Positions 24,620 through 32,532 of a DNA stretch of 64,000 bases are shown here, piece after piece. Location of the stretch: contig NZ_LAJA01000006.1 in the NCBI RefSeq assembly GCF_000970675.1, positions 121,981 through 185,980 of the forward strand, in the 5' to 3' direction. The position numbers and the translations under genes are program-made. Under the pieces are notes generated by a model. It did no database searches and had not been told where the DNA came from. It was given only the letters and a program-made list of their open reading frames with translations. This DNA is from Domibacillus tundrae. Its GTDB lineage: Bacteria > Bacillota > Bacilli > Bacillales > Domibacillaceae. Each line of letters opens with the position of its first letter. Position 1 is the first letter of the stretch.

Positions 24620-25405
24620 TTACCGATCTTTAAATGCAGCCGGACGTTTTTCAATAAATGCGGTGACGCCTTCTTTTGTATCTTCTGTGCCAAATAGTTT
24701 ACCAAAATGCTTTGCTTCAAGTGCCAGCCCTTCCTCAAGCGGCAGATCAATGCCGGTTAAAACAGATTCTAGCACTGCTTTTACGGATAAGCTGCTTTTT
24801 TGGGTAATGGATGCCGCAATTTCCGCTGCTTTTTGGAGAAGCTGATCTGCATCGACAGAATGATTTACTAATCCAATTTTTTCAGCCTCCCGCCCATCGA
24901 TAAATTGACCGGTTAAAATAAGTTCCAATGCTTTCGCTGTGTTCGTTAACCGGGCAAGACGCTGTGTTCCACCGTATCCCGGAATAATGCCAAGCTTCGT
25001 TTCTGGAAGACCGAGTTTCGCTTCATTTGCTGCAATCCGCATATGGCAGCTCATCGCCAGCTCCAGCCCGCCGCCAAGGCACGCACCGTTAATTGCGGCA
25101 ATGAATGGTTTCTCGGCCTGCTCAATTTTGTTGTAAAGCACCTGACCTTTTAATGCCGTTTGTTCCGCGAGTTCTTCCTGGCCGAACAAATGAGTGAATT
25201 CTTTAATGTCTGCCCCTGCAATAAAAAAAGTTCCTGTACCGGTTAAAATAACAGCCTTTACAGATGAATCACGATTTAATTGGTCGATACATTGTTCCAT
25301 TTCCCGAAGTGCCGTCGTGTTCAGTGCATTCACCGGTGGATTTTCGATGGTTACATATGCCACATTTTCTCTTACCTGCAAGTTAATTAAAGAAAAGTTT
25401 TCCAT
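24620..25405 (-). CDS. Enoyl-CoA hydratase/isomerase family protein
   Basis: 261 residues of the crotonase fold. The oxyanion-hole block is IAAINGACLGGGLELAMSCH (near 105), with Glu in GLELA and the second catalytic Glu in GLPETKLGIIPGYGGTQRL (near 135), so both acids of a true hydratase are present. It hydrates trans-2-enoyl-CoA in fatty acid beta-oxidation. A FadR-like operator sits in front of the gene (25459-25478), in line with that role. Monocistronic. Confidence 0.88.
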   Translation of the reverse strand: MENFSLINLQVRENVAYVTIENPPVNALNTTALREMEQCIDQLNRDSSVKAVILTGTGTFFIAGADIKEFTHLFGQEELAEQTALKGQVLYNKIEQAEKPFIAAINGACLGGGLELAMSCHMRIAANEAKLGLPETKLGIIPGYGGTQRLARLTNTAKALELILTGQFIDGREAEKIGLVNHSVDADQLLQKAAEIAASITQKSSLSVKAVLESVLTGIDLPLEEGLALEAKHFGKLFGTEDTKEGVTAFIEKRPAAFKDR

Positions 25406-25458
25406 TACAGCTTCACTCCTGTCAAAATAATAGCGCTTCTATTTTATTGTACAGGAAA

Positions 25459-25478
25459 ATAAATGAGTATTCATTCAT
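25459..25478. promoter_or_regulatory. FadR-like operator
   Basis: Minus strand ATGAATGAATACTCATTTAT matches the B. subtilis FadR box (WTGAATGAMTANTCATTCAW) at all but one of the conserved positions. FadR represses beta-oxidation genes until long-chain acyl-CoA is present. It lies about 55 bases before the enoyl-CoA hydratase start. Confidence 0.75.
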
Positions 25479-25529
25479 TATTTTAATTATCATAATTGAC
25501 ATGTATTTTAAATGTAAGACAAAATAAAA

Positions 25530-25568
25530 AGCGTTTGGACCGATTAACATTTCATTGGTCCAAACGCT
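25530..25568. terminator. Bidirectional terminator after namA
   Basis: AGCGTTTGGACC (25530-25541) pairs perfectly with GGTCCAAACGCT (25557-25568), with T-rich sequence on both sides. Confidence 0.85.
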
Positions 25569-25591
25569 TATTTTTAGTTTAGCGAATTCTT

Positions 25592-26623
25592 TTATTTCCC
25601 TGGAAATCCAGCCACATACTGCTTCGGAATATCGGCTTCTTTATTTAACTTCACTGCTGCTTCAAGCGTCCAGTACGGATTTCTCAGCATGCCTCTTCCA
25701 ACTGCCACAAGGTCCGCTTCTTCATTGCCGATCACTGCGTTTGCCAGAACAGGTTCATCCAAACGGCCGACAGCGATGACCGGTACGTTAAGAGCCTCTT
25801 TAATTTCTCGTGCCAATGGTACCTGGTAAGCGGCATGCGTACCTGGACGTCCATGTGCCGCGATTGGACCTTCGCCGCCAGCACTAATGTGGAACATATC
25901 GACACCCGCTGCCTGGTATTCTTTTGAAAAAGCAATACTTTCCTCGATGCCGTAGCCACCATCAACGTATTCCTTAGCGGATACACGCATAATGAGCGGC
26001 ATGTCAGCGGGCATTTCACTTTTTGCGGCTTCGATGACTTCTTTGCCGAATTTCGTTAACTCCTGTCCATATTCATCTGTCCGTTTATTTGTAAACGGCG
26101 ACTGGAATTGATGAATGAGATAGCCGTGTGCCCCGTGAAGTTCGATCGCATCTACGCCCGCTTCGACAGCGCGGCGGACAGAAGCACGGAATTTCTCTAC
26201 CATTTCTTTCACTTCGTCAGTTGAAAGAGCTCTTGGTGTTTTCGAATTTTCATCAAATGCAATAGCAGATGGAGCAACCGGCTCAGCCGCATCTTCTGCT
26301 TTACGTCCAGCATGTGCGATTTGAATCGCCACTTTCGCACCGTTGTCATGGATGGCGTCAATAATGCGCTTCAGCGCCGGGACTTGTTCATCTGACCATA
26401 AACCTAAATCATAATCGGTAATACGGCCGTCCGGCTCGATATCGGTCATTTCAATAATAATAAAACCGGTGCCGCCAATTGCACGGCTTACGTAATGGAA
26501 ATAGTGCCAATCATTGGCGATTCCATCTTTTGCGGTTACTGAATATTGACACATCGGGGGCATCACGACACGGTTTTTCAGCTCAAGTCCTTTAATTGTA
26601 TAAGGCGTAAATAAATGTTTCAT
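25592..26623 (-). CDS. namA: NADPH dehydrogenase, Old Yellow Enzyme family
   Basis: 343 residues of the classical OYE (YqjM) barrel binding FMN. LFTPYTIKGLELKNRVVMPP begins the fold, MCQYS holds the flavin-tuning Cys, HGAHGYLIHQFQSPFTNKRT (near 165) has the substrate-binding His pair, and VAVGRGMLRNPYW ends it. It reduces activated C=C bonds, nitro compounds and other electrophiles. The upstream marR-type gene and a large palindrome over the namA promoter suggest repression relieved by such compounds (inference). Confidence 0.92.
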   Translation of the reverse strand: MKHLFTPYTIKGLELKNRVVMPPMCQYSVTAKDGIANDWHYFHYVSRAIGGTGFIIIEMTDIEPDGRITDYDLGLWSDEQVPALKRIIDAIHDNGAKVAIQIAHAGRKAEDAAEPVAPSAIAFDENSKTPRALSTDEVKEMVEKFRASVRRAVEAGVDAIELHGAHGYLIHQFQSPFTNKRTDEYGQELTKFGKEVIEAAKSEMPADMPLIMRVSAKEYVDGGYGIEESIAFSKEYQAAGVDMFHISAGGEGPIAAHGRPGTHAAYQVPLAREIKEALNVPVIAVGRLDEPVLANAVIGNEEADLVAVGRGMLRNPYWTLEAAVKLNKEADIPKQYVAGFPGK

Positions 26624-26642
26624 TTTAATTCAGCTCCTTTAA

Positions 26643-26664
26643 TATATGTATGCACATGCATATA
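26643..26664. promoter_or_regulatory. 22-bp palindromic operator of namA
   Basis: Arms TATATG-ATG and CAT-CATATA are symmetric over 18 of 22 positions, and the site covers the region just after the namA -10 box. It is the size and symmetry expected for a MarR dimer; the marR gene is directly upstream. Confidence 0.65.
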
Positions 26665-26692
26665 AATTATCATCTTGTTTTGTAACTGTCAA
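26664..26692 (-). promoter_or_regulatory. namA promoter
   Basis: Minus strand TTGACA (26687-26692), 17-base spacer, TAATTT (26664-26669). The -35 box is a perfect match to consensus. Confidence 0.75.
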
Positions 26693-26710
26693 AGAAACGA
26701 ACTCGTACAT

Positions 26711-26741
26711 AAAAAAAGCTTTCCCGGGTTGGAAAGCTTTT
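26711..26741 (-). terminator. Terminator of the marR-type gene
   Basis: AAAAGCTTTCC/GGAAAGCTTTT arms with a run of T residues on the minus strand, separating the regulator from namA. Confidence 0.85.
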
Positions 26742-26749
26742 AAACATGC

Positions 26750-27184
26750 TTATCTTTTCAATTGCTGGATTGTTGACTGCAGATCGTTTTGAATGGATGA
26801 AGTAGAAAAAGCCGTTTCGAGTGTAGCACAAAATGTCTGTAAAACCGCTTTAAATTTTGCTTCTCCTTCTTTCGTAAGAGACGCGTAAATAGCACGTCGG
26901 TCGTCTTCGCAGCTATGCCTCCTGACAACGCGGCAGTTCTTTTCTTCCAATCGGTTCACGAGGCGGGACAGCGCACTTTGGCTTAAACCTACCATATCCT
27001 GCAGCTGATACAACTTCAATTTCCTCTCCGGTGCTTCTGATAAAAACAGCAGCACATAACATTCATTTAATGAAAGCTGGTGCTGCTCCTGCAGCGCCCG
27101 CTCCAATTCTCGCGCAACCGTGGCCTGAATGGCGGTCAGGCCAAGCCATCCTTTAAACAACAAGGCATTCTGATCATTTTCCAT
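26750..27184 (-). CDS. MarR-family transcriptional regulator
   Basis: 144 residues. The winged helix reads LYQLQDMVGLSQSALSRLVN RLEEK in two pieces, followed by the wing RRHSCEDDRRAIYASLTKEG, the DxRA/V-type MarR signature. The open frame reaches to 27268, but AGGTGA seven bases before ATG 27184 and the family length argue for the shorter form. It probably controls namA through the palindrome at 26643-26664 and may sense an electrophile; one Cys pair (NCRVVRRHSC) lies in the wing, which is typical of redox-type MarR proteins but not proof. Confidence 0.85.
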   Translation of the reverse strand: MENDQNALLFKGWLGLTAIQATVARELERALQEQHQLSLNECYVLLFLSEAPERKLKLYQLQDMVGLSQSALSRLVNRLEEKNCRVVRRHSCEDDRRAIYASLTKEGEAKFKAVLQTFCATLETAFSTSSIQNDLQSTIQQLKR

Positions 27185-27355
27185 CTGACATTCACCTGTT
27201 TCTGTGTAAATAATCGTCCCGATGTGAAAGGTTTCTCCCATTATACTAGATTTAGTATGCTCTTTCATTATACGAAAGATTGTTTCTCCCGCAATCGGTT
27301 ACAAGAAAAAAACCTTCACTCTTCTTTCCAGTTGTCATGCGGTCACCCATGAATA

Positions 27356-27392
27356 AAAAAAGGACTGCCTCTTTTCCAGAGGCAATCCATCT
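27356..27392 (-). terminator. Terminator downstream of the formaldehyde dehydrogenase region
   Basis: GGATTGCCTCT/AGAGGCAGTCC stem and seven T residues on the minus strand. It lies 150 bases after the dehydrogenase stop. Confidence 0.8.
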
Positions 27393-27542
27393 TGTTGCTG
27401 AGATTTTTTATATCCAATTTTTTTAATTATATCAGCGCATAAATTGTACTGATCCGCCAATTTATCAATTGGGCATCTACGCTGAAAAGCCGGTTTTGTT
27501 CATCCAGCTCTTTTCGGTCAAGCGTAAACGCCTTTTAGCCAT

Positions 27543-28760
27543 TTATTTTCTGACAGAGTTATGTGGATCAATGACAAATTTCTTTGAAGCCCCTTGATCA
27601 AACTCTGCATAAGCTGCTGGTGCCTCATCCAGCGAAATAAGCGTGGCATTGACTGCTTTTGCGATTTGCGCCCTGCCGCTTAAGATAGAATTCATTAAAT
27701 CACGGTGATACTGCATAACCGGTGTTTGACCCGTCACAAATGTATGCGCCTTCGCCCAGCCCAGTCCTAATCGAACCTTCAATGTCCCATGCTTTGCATC
27801 CTCAGTCGCTGCACCCGGATCACCGGTCACATATAAACCTGGAATGCCGAGACGCCCTCCTGCACGGGTCACTTCCATAATCGAATTTAATACGGCAGCA
27901 GGTGCCTCTCCAGCAGACGCCCCGTGCCCATGTGCTTCAAATCCGACACAGTCAATCGCACAGTCTACTTCCGGTACACCTAAAATTTGGGCAATTTGCT
28001 CATCCAGATTCGGGTATTCCTTTAAGTTGACCGTTTCACAGCCAAAGCTTCTTGCCTGTTCCAGCCGTTCACTGTTCAAGTCCCCCACAATGACAGCAGA
28101 GGCACCAAGCAGCTGCGCTGAATGAGCCGCAGCCAAACCAACCGGCCCCGCACCTGCGACATACACCGTTGACCCTGTTCTGACACCGGCGCTTACCGCA
28201 CCGTGATACCCGGTCGGAAAAATGTCCGACAGCATCGTTAAATCAAGAATTTTTTCCATCGCCTGATCTTTATCCGGAAACTTTAGCAGTTGAAAATCCG
28301 CGTAAGGAACCATGACATATTCCGATTGGCCGCCAACCCAGCCGCCCATGTCCACGTAACCATAAGCTGAGCCTGGACGATCCGGGTTCACATTTTCACA
28401 AATATGCGTGTCCCGCTCCTTACAGCTGCGGCAGCGTCCACATGCGATATTGAACGGTACAGAAACAAGATCCCCTTTTTGGATAAATTCCACATCGCGG
28501 CCAACTTCAATCACCTCTCCGGTAATTTCATGTCCTAATATCAATCCACTCGGCGCAGTCGTTCTGCCCCTCACCATATGCTGGTCGCTCCCGCAAATAT
28601 TGGTGGTGACTACTTTTAAAATAACGCCATGTTCGCACTTGCGCCCGACGTTAAGCGGATTAACCCCAGGACCATCCCGCAACACCAAATCAGGATACGC
28701 AATATCCTGGACCTGTACTTTGCCTGGCTCAATATACGCAATCGCCCGATTACCTGTCAT
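27543..28760 (-). CDS. fdhA: Glutathione-independent formaldehyde dehydrogenase, zinc MDR family
   Basis: 405 residues. NICGSDQHMVRGRTT has the catalytic zinc Cys, LGHEITGEVIEVG the zinc His/Glu, and CGRCRSCKERDTHIC the structural zinc loop. The Rossmann motif is VAGAGPVGLAAAHSAQ. The inserted loop DRPGSAYGYVDMGGWVGGQS is typical of the Pseudomonas-type enzyme that carries tightly bound NAD and works without glutathione. It oxidises formaldehyde (or dismutates aldehydes). ATG 28760 has AAAGGGGA nine bases before it. A cre-like site lies upstream. No partner gene nearby. Confidence 0.88.
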   Translation of the reverse strand: MTGNRAIAYIEPGKVQVQDIAYPDLVLRDGPGVNPLNVGRKCEHGVILKVVTTNICGSDQHMVRGRTTAPSGLILGHEITGEVIEVGRDVEFIQKGDLVSVPFNIACGRCRSCKERDTHICENVNPDRPGSAYGYVDMGGWVGGQSEYVMVPYADFQLLKFPDKDQAMEKILDLTMLSDIFPTGYHGAVSAGVRTGSTVYVAGAGPVGLAAAHSAQLLGASAVIVGDLNSERLEQARSFGCETVNLKEYPNLDEQIAQILGVPEVDCAIDCVGFEAHGHGASAGEAPAAVLNSIMEVTRAGGRLGIPGLYVTGDPGAATEDAKHGTLKVRLGLGWAKAHTFVTGQTPVMQYHRDLMNSILSGRAQIAKAVNATLISLDEAPAAYAEFDQGASKKFVIDPHNSVRK

Positions 28761-28816
28761 CTGAAAGTCCCCTTTGTTATTGTAATTTTTCCGTGAAATC
28801 ATTACACGAACGAACT

Positions 28817-28830
28817 TAAAAGCGCTTTCA
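28817..28830. promoter_or_regulatory. cre-like site (CcpA)
   Basis: Minus strand TGAAAGCGCTTTTA agrees with the catabolite-response consensus TGWNANCGNTNWCA except for the C at position 13. It is 57 bases before the fdhA start. The core AAAGCGCTTT is symmetric. Confidence 0.45.
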
Positions 28831-29080
28831 TTTCATCAATCATAAAACATGTAAGTGACCAGCAGCTTATTCACAATATTTTGGTGTAAAAACTGTTTGT
28901 CCCCCTCCTGAAACACTATTTTAAATTTCTCACCCTATTTGAATACCCACTTTTCTATAAATTAATGACAAAATAACTATTTTATTTCAAAAATTTGTTC
29001 TGATCATTCTGTCTGTCCAGCCTTTCGCAGCCAAAGCTGGTGTTTCCTGTCTCGCTGGCTTTCTTCATAGATTCTATATT

Positions 29081-29089
29081 TGCTATAAT
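29081..29089 (+). promoter_or_regulatory. Extended -10 promoter of the DUF1284 gene
   Basis: TGCTATAAT gives an extended -10 element 33 bases before the start codon; no strong -35 box. Confidence 0.5.
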
Positions 29090-29121
29090 GAAATGTAAAC
29101 AAAAAGAGAGGAATGGTTTAC

Positions 29122-29553
29122 ATGAATAGAGTGCTGCGTGGACACCACCTTTTGTGTGTTCATGGCTTCAGAGGAATGGGATATAGCGAAACTTTTGCCG
29201 ATACGATGACTGAAATTGTGAAAGAAATACGTGATGAAACAATCGATTTTCCTATTCAAGTACAAATGTTACTAGACGATGCATGCGCCGCCTGTCCTCA
29301 TAACGGCGGAACAGTATGTGCAGCAGGGCCCCAATCAGAAGATCATGTTACTTCAATGGATCGCCGGGTGCTGAACAAACTCGGACTCCAGCCAGGTGGT
29401 ATCTACTCCCAATCTGAGCTGGTCCGATTAACGGCTGAAAAGATTCAGGCGGATGACCTCGATCATGTATGCGCAGGTTGTTCGTGGCTTTCATACGGCG
29501 TCTGTAAAGAAGGCATTGAAAATCTCCGCCGGGGGAATATTTCACAAAAATAA
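29122..29553 (+). CDS. DUF1284 domain protein
   Basis: 143 residues. LRGHHLLCVHGFRGMGYS opens the domain, and eight cysteines are set in pairs (CAACPHNGGTVC in the middle, CAGCSWLSYGVC near the end), which looks like iron-sulfur or zinc binding. Function is not established. ATG 29122 has GAGAGG 10 bases upstream; ATG 29113 is in frame but sits on the site. A terminator follows the stop. Confidence 0.8.
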   Translation: MNRVLRGHHLLCVHGFRGMGYSETFADTMTEIVKEIRDETIDFPIQVQMLLDDACAACPHNGGTVCAAGPQSEDHVTSMDRRVLNKLGLQPGGIYSQSELVRLTAEKIQADDLDHVCAGCSWLSYGVCKEGIENLRRGNISQK

Positions 29554-29584
29554 ACACCGTCTGTTATTCCAAGACGGTGTTTAT
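29552..29584. terminator. Bidirectional terminator between DUF1284 and ytpP
   Basis: AACACCGTCT/AGACGGTGTT arms flanked by A- and T-rich sequence, between convergent genes. Confidence 0.8.
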
Positions 29585-29595
29585 ACGTTCTATAC

Positions 29596-29913
29596 TTAAG
29601 CAGACAAGCTATTCAAAAACGCTTCAATTTCTTCCTGCGTTTTCCGGTCTTTGCTGACAAAGCGGCCTGCTTCTTCTCCATTGTGGTACGCCACAAAGCT
29701 TGGAATGCCAAATATGTCCAGTTTGCCGCACAAATCAATGAATTCATCCCGGTCTACAGAAATAAATTGATATTCCGGATAATCCGCTTCAATTGCCGGC
29801 AAGATCGGCTCAATGACCCGGCAGTCCGGGCACCAGTCTGCTGAAAACATAAATACGATCCGCTCTTCTTTTTTCAACTGCTCAAATTGTTCCATGGACT
29901 GTAATTTTTCCAC
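29596..29913 (-). CDS. ytpP: Thioredoxin-like protein YtpP
   Basis: 105 residues of thioredoxin fold with the redox motif WCPDC (near 27-31) instead of WCGPC, and the cis-Pro loop FGIPSFVAYH near 70. It is soluble and has no signal peptide. YtpP-like proteins are linked to redox control with bacillithiol in Firmicutes; here that role is inferred. Single gene, its terminator being shared with the convergent DUF1284 gene. Confidence 0.85.
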   Translation of the reverse strand: MEKLQSMEQFEQLKKEERIVFMFSADWCPDCRVIEPILPAIEADYPEYQFISVDRDEFIDLCGKLDIFGIPSFVAYHNGEEAGRFVSKDRKTQEEIEAFLNSLSA

Positions 29914-30108
29914 TTTTGTTCCCTCCAGCTTTTTTCAAGTACAGCCTATTATACGCCTTTTTCGGATAAAGAAAAAAGAAGAGGACTTGGGACGATATTT
30001 TCATTTTAAAGGCGGTATTTGATACGGTTAGGGCGGTAAATCATTTTCCCGCCCCAAGCGCGCCAAAAACCGCCCTTATTGTAAATATACCGGCCCAATT
30101 AGCGCAAA

Positions 30109-30939
30109 TTATAAATCCTGCGCGTTAAACGTATCGCCATTTTTTAAATTGCCTGACTGAAAGCCGCGGTAAAACCAATTTTTCCGCTGCTCTGATGTTC
30201 CGTGTGTAAAGCTGTCCGGCACGGCGTGTCCTTGCGCGCGTTTTTGAATCGTGTCATCTCCAACAGCGCTTGCTGCCGTCAGTGCTTCTTCTAAATCCCC
30301 TTCTTCAAGCACGTCCATCCCTTGAGCATGATGCGCCCACACACCCGCGTAATAATCAGCCTGCAGTTCAAGCTTCACTGAATACTCATTGTACTCCTCT
30401 TCACTCAGCCGATTGCGCATGGCGTGTACTTTCTGTGATGTACCAAGCAATGTTTGGACATGGTGACCGACTTCATGAGCAACAACATATGCCATCGCAA
30501 AGTCACCCGGTGCCTGGAATTGATTTTGAAGCTCTTCATAAAAGCTTAAATCAATATAGAGCTTTTGGTCGCCGGGACAATAAAACGGCCCGACCGCTGA
30601 CGTCGCCGTTCCGCAGGCTGAATCCACACTGCCTGAAAACAGCACAAGCACCGGCTTCTCATATACCATGCCTTCTTCTTTAAACACTTCCGTCCAGACA
30701 TCTTCCGTATCCGCCAGCACGACCGATACGAACTCGGCAAGCTCCTGATCTTGTTCGGTTTCCTGATATGGTTCATTGCTGCCCGTTCCAAGCAGCTGCG
30801 ATGGGTCTCCGCCCATTAACGTAAAAATCAGAACAAAAATAAGACCGATTCCACCAATACCGCCGCCAAGAACGGCTTTGCCGCCCATGCCCCGGCGGTC
30901 TTCCACATTCGAGCTGCCTCTTCTTCCCTGCCATTTCAT
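30109..30939 (-). CDS. Neutral zinc metallopeptidase, YpfJ family
   Basis: 276 residues. A short positively charged N-terminus (MKWQGRRGSSNVEDRRGMGG) is followed by one membrane helix (AVLGGGIGGIGLIFVLIFTL) and an extracytoplasmic peptidase domain with VAHEVGHHVQTLLG (HExxH) and the downstream ELQADYYAGVWAHHA block that gives the third zinc ligand. DSFTHGTSEQRKNWFYRGF is the conserved C-terminus. Substrate unknown. ATG 30939 has GAGGAGG seven bases ahead. Confidence 0.88.
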   Translation of the reverse strand: MKWQGRRGSSNVEDRRGMGGKAVLGGGIGGIGLIFVLIFTLMGGDPSQLLGTGSNEPYQETEQDQELAEFVSVVLADTEDVWTEVFKEEGMVYEKPVLVLFSGSVDSACGTATSAVGPFYCPGDQKLYIDLSFYEELQNQFQAPGDFAMAYVVAHEVGHHVQTLLGTSQKVHAMRNRLSEEEYNEYSVKLELQADYYAGVWAHHAQGMDVLEEGDLEEALTAASAVGDDTIQKRAQGHAVPDSFTHGTSEQRKNWFYRGFQSGNLKNGDTFNAQDL

Positions 30940-31097
30940 CGCATTCCCTCCTCGAGCCACACCTTATCGTACTAGTGTTATACCCAGTGGAGGATTTAAT
31001 TAGACGGATGGAAGAAAAATATTTTCTTTCATTGCGGTGTCATTCGAATCATGACAGATTAAAAAGCAGCATGATCCATTTTTGTTTTTTTATGTAC

Positions 31098-31145
31098 AAA
31101 AAAGTCCGTCACCTTTTCACATATGTGAAAGAATGACGGATTTTC
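31098..31145 (-). terminator. Terminator of the VOC-family gene
   Basis: TCCGTCA/TGACGGA outer stem, TTTCACATATGTGAAA inner hairpin, and six T residues on the minus strand. Confidence 0.8.
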
Positions 31146-31163
31146 TTTATGTTAATACGAGTA

Positions 31164-31583
31164 TTATTCGCTTTGCTGTGCTGTATTTTCATCCATCCAC
31201 ATGACTTCCCACATATGACCATCGATATCTTGAAAACTCCCACCGTACATAAAACCTTCATCGATCAGATCATTTGCCGCTTTCCCGCCGGCTGCCAATG
31301 CTTTTTGAACGATTTCATCTACCTGCTCTCTGCTGCTTGCCGAAAGCGCGATAATGACTTCTGTGCTCGCGGATGTATCAGCAATCTTTCTCTTCGTAAA
31401 AGATTGAAAGAACTCTTCAACGAGCAGCATGACAAAAATATGATCACTGATTACCAGACATCCCGCGTTTTCATCTGTAAATTGAGGATTAAATTCAAAA
31501 CCGATTTCCGAGAAAAACGCCATTGACTTTTGCAAATCTTTTACTGGTAAATTGACGAAAATTTTGTCTGCTTGCATGCCCAT
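31164..31583 (-). CDS. VOC-superfamily (glyoxalase-like) protein
   Basis: 139 residues with the paired beta-alpha-beta-beta-beta modules of the vicinal oxygen chelate fold: KIFVNLPVKDLQKSMAFFSE at the N-terminus and GGSFQDIDGHMWEVMWMD at the C-terminus. The metal-ligand Glu of the second module is present in WEVMW; the first-module His is replaced. Members without full metal sites often bind antibiotics or act in unknown ways. GAGGGTG lies before the start. Confidence 0.8.
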   Translation of the reverse strand: MGMQADKIFVNLPVKDLQKSMAFFSEIGFEFNPQFTDENAGCLVISDHIFVMLLVEEFFQSFTKRKIADTSASTEVIIALSASSREQVDEIVQKALAAGGKAANDLIDEGFMYGGSFQDIDGHMWEVMWMDENTAQQSE

Positions 31584-31614
31584 TTTTCACCCTCTGTTTA
31601 TTTTTTGTTTCACG

Positions 31615-31830
31615 TTATATATTCTCTGTTTTCTTTATATTTCCTTTATTAACACCCTTCTTTTGTTTCAAGATATACGCCTCAAGCTGCGCAAGTGTCC
31701 CGGCAAATCCCTGTTTAATGCTTTCTTGCACGGATCGTCTTTCCTTTTGTATCCGCGAACGAATGAATGAAAACAAGTGTATTCGGCGATTCCACTTGCA
31801 GGTAAACATACTTCCCGTTTTCCGTTCTTT
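31615..31830 (-). pseudogene. SRPBCC (AHSA1)-type gene remnant with frameshift
   Basis: One frame gives ENGKYVYLQVESPNTLVFIH then SFADTKGK, a core AHSA1 pattern; the next gives VQESIKQGFAGTLAQLEAYI, the typical C-terminal helix, ending at 31615. The segment between the two (strands of the fold) is missing and no start is present. Deletion plus frameshift make it inactive. It is distinct from the intact AHSA1 gene at 44095. Confidence 0.6.
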
Positions 31831-31887
31831 TCTGCTGTGAAAAACAGTATAATTGAAGTAGAATTCGAATAGAAATGAGGATGTGCA

Positions 31888-32469
31888 ATGAAGCGAATTG
31901 CGGTTTTTTGCGGCTCGGCCGACGGGGCCTCGATAGAATATAAGGCTGGAGCTGCTTTACTTGGCCAAACATTAGCAGCGCAAGGGATTGGACTTGTATA
32001 CGGCGGATCAAGCACTGGGTTGATGGGCACGGTCGCCGATGCCGTTTTACAGAATGGCGGCGAAGCAATTGGCGTTATTCCAACATTGCTGGAGGAGCGG
32101 GAAATTGCCCACACACAGCTAACCGAGCTGCACATTGTTGGCTCGATGCACGAGCGAAAAGCAAAAATGGCGGAGCTGGCCGACGCATTTATTGTGCTGC
32201 CAGGAGGCGCCGGTACGATGGAAGAGTTTTTCGAAGTTTTTACATGGGCGCAGATCGGCCTTCATCAAAAACCCATTGGCCTTTTAAACGTCGCGCGTTA
32301 TTTTGACCCGCTCGTTTCCTTTTTTGATCATATGACGGATGAGCGTTTTTTGCAGGAGCAGTACCGGACGATGCTTCTTGTGGACAAGTCGCCCGAGCGA
32401 TTACTGGAAACATTTCATACTTACACGCCGCCTTCAGTCAAAACACATGAAACAGAGACAACCGTATAA
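31888..32469 (+). CDS. yvdD: LOG-family protein (nucleotide 5'-monophosphate phosphoribohydrolase), YvdD type
   Basis: 193 residues, Rossmann-like. The family signature LPGGAGTMEEFFEVFTWAQI (PGGxGTxxE) lies near residue 110, and CGSADGAS near 9 and YGGSSTGLMG near 43 form the nucleotide site. Related enzymes release adenine or cytokinin bases from nucleoside monophosphates. Start ATG 31888 with GAGGATG upstream; TATAAT at 31848-31853. A shared terminator follows. Confidence 0.9.
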   Translation: MKRIAVFCGSADGASIEYKAGAALLGQTLAAQGIGLVYGGSSTGLMGTVADAVLQNGGEAIGVIPTLLEEREIAHTQLTELHIVGSMHERKAKMAELADAFIVLPGGAGTMEEFFEVFTWAQIGLHQKPIGLLNVARYFDPLVSFFDHMTDERFLQEQYRTMLLVDKSPERLLETFHTYTPPSVKTHETETTV

Positions 32470-32473
32470 ACGA

Positions 32474-32511
32474 AAAAGCATGCTCCCTGTGATGGAAGAC
32501 ATGCTTTTTCA
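32474..32511. terminator. Bidirectional terminator
   Basis: AAAAAGCATG (32474-32483) pairs with CATGCTTTTT (32501-32510) between the convergent LOG gene and KinB-like kinase gene. Confidence 0.8.
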
Positions 32512-32532
32512 CTTTATTTCTTCAATAATCAA

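Noticed and set aside
27427..27530. Short protein-like frame (LDRKELDEQNRLFSV) downstream of formaldehyde dehydrogenase
   Set aside because: About 34 codons without start, ribosome site or recognisable family; could be a remnant but cannot be supported.
30040..30090. GC-rich inverted repeat (AGGGCGG...CCGCCCT) before the YpfJ gene end
   Set aside because: Long loop and no T-run on either strand; not a convincing terminator or operator.
31606..31616. Half parS-like GTTTCACGTTA
   Set aside because: Only one arm matches the palindrome; ParB needs both.
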